Source: Odiellus spinosus
Taxonomy: Eukaryota > Arthropoda > Arachnida > Opiliones > Phalangiidae
Direction of reading: 5' to 3'
NCBI GenBank assembly: GCA_963920705.1
Contig: OY987225.1
Coordinates: forward strand, 8,738,865 to 8,802,864
DNA: 64,000 nucleotides
Part shown: positions 20,002-29,729 of the stretch, in pieces
Layout: every line of letters starts with the position of its first letter
Position numbering within the stretch: the first letter of the stretch is position 1
Program-made: the position numbers and the translations under genes
The notes under the pieces: generated by a model
Told to the model about the DNA's origin: nothing
What the model saw: only the letters and a program-made list of their open reading frames with translations
Databases searched by the model: none

Positions 20002-22906
20002 ATGGCGTTGGTATCTATTTTGCGTAGAAAAACTGTTGAAACTAATTTTAATGACTCGTTAAGATCAATTTCGGTGCCCAACACCTCCATTATTAAAAAG
20101 AAGACCGCTGAAAAGTGTACTCAATACCATTGGACTCAAAGCCTTGAAAATATTTCTGCATTAAATTCGTTATTTAAAACAAAGGAAAAATTGATTGGTA
20201 AATCAACTATTTCAGTTTCAACACAGTGTTGCCTTTTACCGGTTTTTAAAGAACCATCACCACCGCTGCCATTACCAATTATTAAGACTTTGAAAACGTC
20301 AGAAACTCAGTGCTGTTTACGAGATAATCATACCGCGATTATTTTGCCTGTAGAAAGCAAACCGAAAACAGAAAATAAATCTATACAAATAAACTACGTA
20401 GGTACACCAGTGTATGAAGGCAATAGTCCTTTGCTTAATCATGTTTGGCAAGTTTTCCTGGAAGGTGAAAGTTATTACACCCAACTTCGCATTGAAGTAA
20501 TTATTTTTTGTTTTTTTTCTCTCTAATTTATTTTTTAAACTGATCTTAACGTTACAGGCTGTGTCAGATTATTTGGGGAGAGAATTCATAATAATCTCAA
20601 AACTTGGGTCAAAAGGAAGTCTTGGCGCCGTACTCGATCCTGTTACCTTAACAATCAGAAAAGACGGAGATTGTACGTTATTGGTTCTCTTTAGAAAAGC
20701 TGAAAATCATAACTTGATAGATTTGGAGGGTCAACTGGACGTAGAGAAATTTAAAAGCCTTATGAACTATTTATTACCTTCGAGTCAAAACATATTTTGC
20801 CCTGGAATTAATTTAGATTTAATTAAGGATGGGGAAATGCATGCTACAATGATACGTCACGACTTTCCAACTACCCGATACCAGTCCAAGAAGTGTGAAG
20901 TTTACTATAATGCCACGAAAGCGACGAAACTTGGTATCAGGCAATGTATAAACTGTAAATATGCGACAAACTGCTTAACCAAAGCTAGGAAACGAAGATT
21001 AGACGAAACTCCTACAAGAAAATACAAACGTCAAAGTATCAATAGCAACTTTAGTATTGTAAATTTGACCCCCTTGAGTAAGAAGTTACGATTAACTAGA
21101 CTCAGGAAGGCGAAAATTATATTAAACAAAAAGTTGGCCAAACTAGAAGCTAAATTGAAACGTAAAGAAGTTGATCTTGACGGAGAACAATCTGATGAAA
21201 TGGAAGTGATTACAGACTTTATTAATAATAATTGCGCTGATGAATTAAATACAGTTCTAAACGACCCCAAATTATTGAGAAAAAGAAAGGAGTTACTTAA
21301 GAGAGCGTGGGAAAAGGACTCCAAACTTAAACAAAAAAAGGATAAAGAAGACTTTTTAAAAGACCAAGAAAGTTGCGAAACAGGCAAGAAGACAAACCGC
21401 TGGAGTGCCATTACTCTCAGGATTGCTTTAGCTATCTATTGTCGAAGTCCTGCAGCTTTTAAGGCACTGAGAAGTTTTAAAATACTTAATCTACCATGTG
21501 AAGGAACTTTGAAAACGAAGTCCAGAAAGTTTTCTTTAAAACCAGGTATAAACCAAGAATATTTAGCAGAGGAGGGGGAAAAGTACATAGCTTTTCAGGT
21601 GGAAAAGCTCAAAAAAGGTGAAAGTAAACCACAAGGTCAAGGAGTAACAATTTTTGACGAAGTTAAAGTTATTGATAAAGTTATTTGGAATTCAAAATCA
21701 AACGAGTTCAAAGGTTTTGCCATGCCAAGAGAGTCTTTCAATGACTTAAATGACATTTTTGAGCCCAAGCATTCCAAAGCACCATCAGCTACTCAGTATA
21801 TATTGCAGTTTATCTGGAGAGACCTCACTTCTGACTACCATCTTATAGGTCCATATTTCACGTCATCATCATCATTTCACCAACATTTTGTTGCTGATGC
21901 GCTTTTCAAAACTCTGGAAGTGTTTAATACCTATGGATTTTGTACTATGGGATTAGTATGCGATGGTGCTAGTGAGAATTTAGCCTTGATCAAAGGAACT
22001 CTTGGACTAAAGGGCCCGATACCAACTGACAAAGATAACTTAAAGTTCAATCCCAGTTTCCAAAATCCATTTATAGAGGGAAAATTGATTCACTGGATTA
22101 TATGCCCATCGCATCAGCTCAAAAGCATGGTCCAAGCTCTGTTTTCATCCAAACCCAATGGACCAAAACAATTTTCCAGAGGTGGTATAGACTTTGGATG
22201 GCGTGACATACAGGCTTTAAAGCGTAGGGAAGAAGCTAGATTCGAGAGGAAAGAAACCAGATTCGTCCCAAAACTCCTTACCAGTTACATTATAAGAGAT
22301 TCTTGGACACGTTTAAACGTCACCCCCAGCAAGATCATGCAGCAAGAACCAGTTTTATCTGAATTATACGAATTTGCAGTAGGGAACATGGGAAAAGAAG
22401 AATCTAGGAAAAGCACTCAATTAACATACGACTATTTAAGAGCCTGCAATCGTTTATTTGAAAGGGGATTGTTAGCGAAAGAAAAGATAACCATTCAAGA
22501 TCAAAGCAGTATAGACTCTATGAAATTAGGATTTGCATATTTTTCTGATTGGGTTAAAGAGGTGATGGAAGACCCCGATGTAAAATTGACTTCCCCACTT
22601 CAAACAGAATTTTTAAGTTGGCAAACCTGGGACTTACTAAGAATTTGCGTTTTTGGAATGTTTAATTTATGTGAAGATTTCTTATCTCAGTACCCCGAGA
22701 ACTTCATCTCTCCACCACGAGTAAATGGAAGTTCGATTGAAAGTTTTTTTTCACAAGTTAAATACGCTGCAGGAAGCAAAACCTCAGGTATTTATTACGA
22801 AGCCGGTGTCAAAGCTGTATTATGCAAAGGCAATATCCATGGCCATAATGCGAGTAACAAGGACATGAGAGACACCCACCTATATATCCAAAATGTTACT
22901 TTTTGA
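20002..22906 (+). CDS. P-element-like transposase, two exons
   Basis: Exon 1 is 20002-20496, a 61-nt GT-AG intron is 20497-20557, and exon 2 runs from 20558 to the TGA at 22906, in phase, giving about 947 residues. The Cys-containing N-terminal part has repeated STQCC-like motifs and no clear THAP finger that I can see. A Cys cluster (QCINCKYATNC) lies near residue 290, followed by a Lys-rich coiled segment. The RNase-H-like core has Asp in VTIFDEVKV (about residue 527) and Asp in LVCDGASENLALIKG (about 631). The C-terminal acidic motif IESFFSQVK (about 891) corresponds to the LENLF-type end of P transposases. It should catalyse cut-and-paste transposition using the flanking 35-bp repeats. 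Family assignment rests on motif layout plus TIR and TSD. Confidence 0.8.
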
Positions 22907-23214
22907 GCGTTCAATTTCAAAACAAATATTATAATAATTTTTTTAATAATTGTAAATTTGTAATTGACAAAAAATAGCATGTTACTCGTCTTTGTTATCC
23001 CTTTAATTAACTATATAAATATCTGATGATGCTTTGCTATTAATTTTAAATTTTAGAGCTTTTTTTAGATTTTGACGCGTTGGTTTTACTAAATTTGTCG
23101 ATGCCCAAAACATAAGTTGCAAAATAAATATTAATAAAAAATATATTTATAAAAAGGAACTGTTTTTTTATTTCAAAACCTATCACAATCAGAAATTTAA
23201 AACTAGTTTTACTG
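22907..23214. other. Convergent intergenic spacer in the P-like element
   Basis: AT-rich DNA between the 3' ends of the two genes. AATAAA-like signals occur on both strands. No other coding potential was seen. Confidence 0.5.
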
Positions 23215-25414
23215 TTAACTGCAGTCAAAATCTTTGAATACCTTTCTTTGGCACTTTCTACCACTTTTCCTAACTCCAATGCTAACACTTACTAAAGTGT
23301 TAATAGATTTTGGCTTGGTAAAACAGGAAACGTTGGTTGCAATGTTGGGAGTCATGGCTTCCGTTATCATGGTTATCTTTTTAGGTTGAGCTTTTTCATC
23401 AGATAAGACAGTTGCCACTTCGGGTACAAGTTTAACACCAGTGGTTCCTACGTCAGGTACAGTATCATCAAGTAGAATATCAGGTTGAACTGTCGCATCT
23501 TCACCGACTTCAGTTAGCGAAGTTTTAATTTCTTTTACCATGGTTTCGGACTTGGGTTCGTGTAGTTTGTCTTCAGTTTCAGGCTGGTTAGTTGAAGATT
23601 CAAAAAGTTTTTTTTTCATTATGTTTAATTTCTTTCGTAATCTCTCGGGTTGTCTTACACCCTTTTTTGGAGTGTGAGATCCTACGTCTTCAGGTACTTT
23701 ATGTATCACATTTGTAGCTTCTGGTATCACGCGAGTTGCTTCGGGTATCACATTTAAAGTTCCTGCTATCACATTTGTAGCTTTAGTTAATACAGTTTTA
23801 GAAAGTTTTGATCTTTTCACTTTATGCACCAATTTACGCTGATCATTCTTGGAAATACTTGTTGATGGTACAGCAAGTTCTTCGAGAGAGAGATTATTTT
23901 TCTTAGTAGCGGTAGAATAAGATCTTTTGAGGTTTCTCTTTTTAGGTGGAATTGGTACGCTAACTTCCTTTATTTCAAGATCTTCATCTTCAGTTGTAGC
24001 TTTTTTATTTCCAGGTTTCGAAAGATTTTTAACTTTTTTTGACAATTTCTTATTTCTCGTAACGGCAGCGTAAAGTTTATCCCTCAAATTTTGGCCGCCT
24101 TTACCCAGGTTTAAACTTTCTCTGGCAACTTTATCTTTGAAACCCTCAAAAAATTCTTGAATTCTTGAATTTACTAATTTTCTTAACCAAATTTGGAAGA
24201 AATCTTTCACTCCTGGGCTAGTTGGTGGGCAATCCAAGGGCAGGCCCCGACAAAATAATGCCCAAAATGTACCCAAGTGTTTGTTTATTTCTTCTTTGCA
24301 AACCTGGATTTATATTAAACAAACTTTAGTACAAAACAATATTCAATTATTACAAACTCTATACCTTTATCATATTTTCTCGGTTCATCTCTAAACCTTC
24401 GGCTGAAGCAAATTTTCTTGTAAGGTTTATTACGAGCCGAATAAATGGTAGAAATTCTTTTTTTGGAATCATCATACCCCCTTTTCTTCCATAGTCACGA
24501 ATCTTTAAACAAATTGGTAAATTTGCTTCTTTTTCTTCTTTAGATTGGCAAACTTTCTTAACCATTCCGTAAATATTCCGTTCTCGAATTTTTTGACTTA
24601 ATGAATAGCTAAATTTTTCTTTTAATAATTTTGTAACGTTTTTTATTTGTCCAATTGTACCACCACCCAGTTTGTAGAGTGTAGAAACTGGTTCCGTCGC
24701 CATTAGATCCCCATTCAATGAAAAAAAATGCTCAAATTGAATAACCTGCTGTTCAATGTCTTCCGGACTACGTTCGCTTACATCATTTTTTTCCAGTTCA
24801 TCCAATAATTTTGGGTCAATATCAAAGTCAGAGCTTTCAAATTCTTGAATAGAAGGATCCATCTCTGGAACAACATCATCCGCTACATCAATCCCTAAAC
24901 CTAAGTCATAGCTGACTAAATCTTCTTTCAGTTTAGAAATACCAAATTCATAAACCACACGGCTGAAGAAATTAAAAATTATCTCTGCATCTTTTTTATC
25001 ACATTTATTTTTGATTAGAGTTTCTGCTATCACTTTATAGAAACTTTCTTTTAGTTTGGATGCTTCACGCATATATGCCAATCTAAACGCAACTATAGTT
25101 CCAAATTGAATTAAAGGTTTTGGAGGTTTTGTTTTCACTTTATTGTCTGGTTCATTATCATTATTCTTTTTCAAATAACTTTTTGGCTTTGTAGTTTCTT
25201 TCGTAAATGGATTGGGCCTGTCTTTTAGATTTTTGACTAGTTCTTTGGTTTGGCAGTTGAATATTTGATTTAGGGTTTCAAGATGACTATTGCACAGTTT
25301 ATTACCTCTAATTTCTTTATAAAGTTTGGTTCTTTCTGCATAACTGCCTGTATCCGAGTTTAGATGCACTTCTTTCGATTGCAATTTTTCCAAAAATTTA
25401 AAAAATGCTGCCAT
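23215..25414 (-). CDS. Second gene of the P-like element, two exons, unknown function
   Basis: Exon 1 is 25414 to about 24364 (about 350 residues, MAAFFKFLEKLQSKEVHLNS start). A GT-AG intron (AAG/GTATAG ... ATCCAG/GTTTGC) ends near 24308. Exon 2 runs to 23215, with spliced length about 710 residues. Exon 1 encodes an alpha-helical, charged protein with an acidic middle. Exon 2 is Lys/Ser/Thr-rich and disordered, with degenerate repeats of the type PEATNVI. No enzymatic motif was recognised. It lies between the transposase and the right inverted repeat, transcribed inward from that end. It could be an accessory DNA-binding or regulatory factor, or a captured host gene; both are guesses. I know of no P element with such a second gene. 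Confidence 0.7.
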
Positions 25415-25670
25415 TTTAATAATTAACGATGTTAAATTAATAACCTTCCATCGAAATACTTTTTTGCGAAACCCTAAACAACATGTGTTGATTCTAAAAA
25501 GTCATCTGCTTATTGAAAAATACGTTTTATTGGTTCGTAATAACTTCCGTAGATTAACCGGATATACGTCAGAAGCGAGAGGATTTACAGGGTCATCCAC
25601 TAGGGTTCGCGTGTACCTGACGGTGGGGGGGAAAGGAGGAAAACGCGGTGTCTTCAAAATGTATTACCTT

Positions 25671-25705
25671 GGTAACTTATAGGGAGCGTTTATGATTCAC
25701 TCATG
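25671..25705 (-). repeat. Right terminal inverted repeat of the P-like element
   Basis: Exact reverse complement of 19772-19806, followed by the second ATAACGT duplication at 25706-25712. Confidence 0.93.
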
Positions 25706-25712
25706 ATAACGT

Positions 25713-25942
25713 ATATATTATTTAGAGGGAGAGCCTCATGACAATATTTAAAGATGTCGAATGGCCTACTTAGAATTAAGGCTCGGGTTTGCACGTTATC
25801 ACTTCAATCTATAGAATTTTCATTTTAAATTTTCCTTTGAAAAAATAAACAGTAAAGTGTATTTAAATTAAATTTTATTATTATAATAAAATGTATACTA
25901 ATTTTTATTTATTAACAATACTAAAATTTATATAAAAGTTTC
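25713..25942. other. Mitochondrial-type non-coding region, right of the transposon
   Basis: Continuation of the trnL2-trnL1 spacer after the P-like insertion. The first 120 bases (to about 25830) are less AT-rich than the rest. No gene was recognised. Confidence 0.5.
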
Positions 25943-26010
25943 ATCATTTGAGTAATTAACTAACTCCTTTTTAAATTCTAAATTTAACTCAATCTATCTG
26001 ACAAAATGAT
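25943..26010 (-). tRNA. trnL1: trnL1 (TAG), NUMT
   Basis: Minus-strand acceptor ATCATTT/AAATGAT and anticodon arm TTAAATTTAGAATTTAA (anticodon TAG). It directly precedes the 16S 3' end. Confidence 0.83.
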
Positions 26011-27469
26011 TTAATAAAATAACTTTAGAAAAGAGTAAACAACTTTATTAGCTTTATCATAGCTACCCTTTAATTTTTATAAGGTACTTCTCTAATAATA
26101 CACAAAATAATAATAATATTTTATTAAATTTAATAAAGAATTTATTACTATTACCATCAAAAGATAATGTGCTTACCTACACTAAAATTTAATTTAATAA
26201 ATTTTTTTTAAATAAATTTAATAAAAAAATTTTTACTTATTGGTCCTTTCGTACTAAATAAATATAAAAAATATTAGAGATAGAAACCAACCTGGCTTAC
26301 ACCGGTTTGAACTCAAATCATGTAAAAATTCAATAGTCGAACAGACTATCTTTTAGAGCTCCTTCACATTAAAGAAATTTTAATTCAACATCGAGGTCAT
26401 AATCTCATTCTTCGATTTGAACTCCCTAAATGAATTATGCTGTTATCCCTAAAGTAACTTAATCAAATTATCATTATTAAAATGGATCACTAATTTAAAA
26501 ATACTTAGTTTTATAATTAAGCTACCGCCCCAGTAAAATTTTAAGTATTAACTAATAAAGTTTATATAATAGTTTATAATTAAAATAAAGCTTTATAGGG
26601 TCTTATCGTCCCCTAATATTATTCTTGAATTTTTACAAGAAATTTAATTTCAAAATTTATTTAAAAGACAGCTATTATTCGTTTTCCCTTTCATACAAGA
26701 TTCCATTTAAAAACCTAATGATTATGCTACCTTTGCACAGTCAAAATACTGCGGCTATTTAATTAATAATTTAATCATGGAGCAGGGGTTACTTTAAATA
26801 TACTCTTAAAGAAATGTTTTTGATAAACAGTCGAAAAATTTTTTTGCCGAGTTCCTCTTAAATAAGTTATAAATATTATAAATATGAGATTACTAAAATT
26901 CTATTAATAATTTTTCTACATTTATATTCTACTAATAATTTCATTATTTATTAAAATAAAATTTTTTTTTTATACCACTATAATTTAAATAATTTTATTT
27001 TAAAAGTACTAAATCATGTTATTAAACAAAAAGCTACTTTAAATCTTAACTTAAAAATTTTTTAAAAAATATATTAATAAAAAACTAAGTTTATCCCTAA
27101 TTTCTTAATTACTTAAAAAAATTAATTTTCAAATACCCATCTAAAATGATTTATAGAAGAAACCAGATAACAAAGAATACGTTAATATCTCACTACTATA
27201 AATATTTTAATTTAATTTATGTAACAACCAAATATTTAATATTTATAACTCATTCTTTTTCGGGAAATTTAATAAATATAAAAACTTTTAAAATTCCCTG
27301 ATACAAAAGGTACTTCTTTAAAAAAAAACTTTAATAAAATTTTTAAACTATACCCTTACAGTTCACCTTTAATATTATTTATTTCTAGAATTATTAATAA
27401 AAATTAAATTTTTTTAAATTATTTTTCATACCTAATAATTGATACTATTAATAAAGTTAATATTATAAT
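26011..27469 (-). rRNA. rrnL: 16S (large subunit) rRNA, NUMT
   Basis: Minus-strand mitochondrial large-subunit rRNA. The universal 16Sbr-like site is at about 26312 (CCGGTTTGAACTCAAATCATGT region) and the 16Sar-like site at about 26815 (AATGTTTTTGATAAACAGTCG). The peptidyl-transferase-region CTGTTATCCCTAAAGTAACTT complement is near 26440. It appears full length between trnL1 and trnV. Confidence 0.92.
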
Positions 27470-27534
27470 TAAAATACCCTATCTTAATAAGGTTCCTCTT
27501 AATGTAAATAAGATGCTATATAAGCTTTATTTTA
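27470..27534 (-). tRNA. trnV: trnV (TAC), NUMT right end
   Basis: Minus-strand acceptor TAAAATA/TATTTTA, D arm GCTTATATAGC and anticodon loop TTTACATT. The mitochondrial sequence stops at or within a few bases of its 5' end, where the gypsy gag-like frame begins. Confidence 0.82.
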
Positions 27535-28147
27535 TCTTTCTAGATTCAAGTTCCCTTAACATTTGAACTGGTGGTGTAGGTGATAGGGTTCTAGTAGGTA
27601 AAGGTTGCGTTTGTGATACTGGAATAGGCCTAATAGGTGTCCGGGTGGAATTGGAAGTTGCCCCATAAGTTGGTAAGGATTGTGGCAAATTTCCTGCCCT
27701 AGGCCTTGGTCTAACTATACTATGACTACTAGATATATTATGTCTGGGTGGAATAGGTGGTGGAGATTGTCCCCTAGATATAATTGGTGACGAAGCTAAG
27801 GGTAGAGGAGGTTGGAATTGAGTTGTATTTACTAACGTTGAAGATGGTATTTGCCAAAACGAATGTTGAACGTGACGTGGATTTCCAAACCGATCTCTTC
27901 CCAGAATGGGTTCGTCGTCGTCTTCTCCTATGATTCCACTCAGATCTGATTGGTCGCCCATCCTGGCTTCCGGTTCCTCCAGGCGTGTTTGATTTTTTCG
28001 TAACATGTCCTGTAATTGTCTCTGCACGTCGGAACTAGTTCTAGGGCTAGGCGAGGGGAGTGGTGAACGTAATTGCAAGCCTGCATATGTAGAGAACGAA
28101 CGCTTGTTCCTCTTCTTCGCTACTGTCGGGCGAGCCCAGACGCGCAC
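27527..28147 (-). pseudogene. Gag-like Pro-rich ORF of the gypsy element, truncated by the NUMT
   Basis: 206 codons, close behind the 5' LTR on the minus strand. The N-terminus is basic, followed by a Gln/Arg-rich helix (VQRQLQDMLRKNQTRLEE) and then a long Pro/Ser/Arg-rich disordered part. No zinc knuckle or capsid fold is present. The last codons run into trnV sequence, so the natural C-terminus is lost. Assignment as gag is by position and composition. Confidence 0.6.
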
Positions 28148-28418
28148 GAGAAAATGACGTACTTTTGCGATCCATGGCGAAAACCAATGTATACCCGTTA
28201 AATTTGGGATGTCTTAAATAGGATTTATCTAATAATCGAGATGTCTTAAATAGGAAATAATAGTTGAGAGTGGGGTGTCTGAGATGGGATTGACACTAAT
28301 ACTTGACTTGACAAGAATAATTAATAGAGAGAAAGATTGAAAAATTACATTTTTAAATTTTTACTGAACACGTTGTCTAATTAAATAATCCCGGACCCTG
28401 TTCGGGCGCAAAAAATTA
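28148..28418 (-). other. 5' leader of the gypsy element
   Basis: Non-coding leader between 5' LTR and the gag-like ORF. It contains the primer-binding site and short direct repeats (GATGTCTTAAATAGGA at about 28208 and again at about 28240). Confidence 0.6.
28396..28409 (-). other. Primer-binding site, tRNA-Lys type
   Basis: The minus strand reads GCGCCCGAACAGGG nine bases after the LTR end. It is identical to the core complementary to the 3' end of tRNA-Lys used by lentiviruses and many gypsy elements. The nine-base gap is larger than usual. Confidence 0.75.
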
Positions 28419-29009
28419 TGTAAGGGATTCAGGGGAGATCGTAACCTGGCCGGGAATGCCGATGGCTTACTTACAACGCTAAGTTCTGAAGAGAGGGACT
28501 ATAAAAATAAACCACTTACCAAAGTACTTAATGCCATCTCAATCGAAAATATATGGCGATAAAGAAACTAACAACGTTACACTAGGTTTAATTATAACTG
28601 GATTCCACTTTACTTTGAATAATGGTACATTAAATTTTTCAGTGACTTTAACTTCTCGCGGTCATCCAAACTCTCCCCTCTGACACCGGCGTCTCTAACT
28701 TTTATATGGCCCGAATAATACTGCGCATGCGCCAATGACAGGAAGGCTCGAAAAAAACTAAGGTCACATGATTGTTATCAACAAGATTAATTTTTTTCTT
28801 TTAGATTAGTTAACAAAAAGTATTATTTAAATTTGAAAGATAATTATTTAAATTGTATTGAAGCATGTATTTAACAGCTCGGGATGTGCCTTGGAACGTG
28901 TTATGAATTTAGAATAGTGTAGGCCTAGAATAACAAGAGGTTAAATATAATGAAAGGTGTATGGAGTAGGACTAATTTTTAAGGTAGGTTAAATTTCTGT
29001 GCCGCCACA
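28419..29009 (-). repeat. 5' LTR of the gypsy element (591 bp)
   Basis: Pairs with 5492-6097 and differs from it by few substitutions and small indels. It is flanked on the right by TGCT (29010-29013). Confidence 0.93.
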
Positions 29010-29729
29010 TGCTTATGAAGTTATTTGATGGAAACCTGGTCCTGCGTTCATCGAGTCTGTTGTTCCAGAAGCACAAGTAAACTATCCTAGCCCTGTTCAT
29101 TGGAATCAATTGCTTGCTGTGCCAAATCTCAAGCTCATAAAATGGAACAAGCCTGTAAAGCTTATTGTAAGGTGAAAATACCCAAATGAATAGATATCTA
29201 GCCAAAAAAAATCTTCGTATTCTACGTTAGTACTTTGTACTACTATTCTCAATTTATCGGAAATAAGTAGAGTTCTTTTAAGAACTGCTTATGAAGTTAT
29301 TTGATGGAAACCTGGTCCTGCGTTCATCGAGTCTGTTGTTCCAGAAGCACAAGTAAACTATCCTAGCCCTGTTCAATGAAAAAAAGTAAAAGAAGGGAAA
29401 CTCCTAAATAAGTATAGTTCTTTTTAGAACTGCTTATGGAGTTGAATTCAACAAAAATTCAATTATGTACGTAGCGAAAGTTCCGCAGCTCAAGTTAATA
29501 TCGAGAAGCCTGTTATTATTGCTGCAACCCAAGTTAACTATCTCCGTACCTGTTAGAGGTTGAAGCGTAACATTTGGCCAACTCAGAAATATGTATAGTT
29601 CGTTAAAGTGTTGCTTATGGAAATGTTTTGAATAAATCTAGCCAGAGTACGTCCCTTTTATAATCTAGATATAATGGATAATGATCGATGCTTATAATTT
29701 TATACGTACCACTTGCGAGTACAAAATGT
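29010..29729. repeat. Dispersed hairpin-rich repeat, copy 2, right part with partial tandem
   Basis: 29010-29099 matches 1064-1155. Then 29100-29729 matches 883-1510, so the pre-insertion repeat held a partial tandem duplication. Hairpin motifs with the AGTTCT...AGAACT core recur near 29263 and 29407, with a weaker one near 29587. It ends at CGAGTACAAAATGTAG, next to a truncated gag. Confidence 0.85.

Larger units (their letters stand above)
19772..25705 (+). mobile_element. P-superfamily-like DNA transposon with two genes (5934 bp)
   Basis: Perfect 35-bp terminal inverted repeats beginning CATGAGTGAATC, flanked by the 7-bp direct duplication ATAACGT (19765-19771 and 25706-25712). Drosophila P-element ends also start CATGA, with 8-bp duplications. 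Inside are a spliced transposase gene (plus strand, 20002-22906) and a second spliced gene of about 710 codons (minus strand, 25414-23215), arranged convergently. No frameshifts were seen in either gene, so the copy may be young. It sits inside the NUMT, so it inserted after the mitochondrial DNA reached the nucleus. Confidence 0.88.
9532..27534 (+). other. NUMT: ~12.06 kb of mitochondrial DNA, cox1 3' end to trnV
   Basis: A contiguous block of arthropod mitochondrial genes in ancestral order, using TGA=Trp, AGA=Ser and ATA=Met. It is sandwiched between gypsy integrase (left) and a gypsy gag-like ORF (right), so it is nuclear unless misassembled. It contains a TGA-to-TAA nonsense change in cox2 and frameshifts in atp6, cob, nad4, nad4L and nad5, while cox3, nad3, nad6 and the main part of nad1 remain open. 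trnL2 is absent between cox1 and cox2 and present after nad1. A P-like transposon interrupts its non-coding region. Confidence 0.9.
5492..29009 (-). mobile_element. Ty3/gypsy-type LTR retrotransposon, interrupted by a NUMT
   Basis: Two LTRs (28419-29009 as 5' and 5492-6097 as 3' on the minus strand) are flanked by the duplication TGCT at 5488-5491 and 29010-29013. In element order I see 5' LTR, primer-binding site, Pro-rich gag-like ORF, [NUMT], HHCC zinc finger, integrase, MBD-like domain, zinc-knuckle ORF, polypurine tract and 3' LTR. Protease, reverse transcriptase and RNase H are missing; the NUMT occupies their place. Integrase-region decay and the missing pol make it non-autonomous today. 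Confidence 0.9.

Noticed and set aside
9532-27534. Treating this as true mitochondrial DNA joined by misassembly
   Set aside because: A cox2 nonsense codon, multiple frameshifts and a nuclear-type spliced transposon inside favour a NUMT. Read depth was not available, so this is not excluded.
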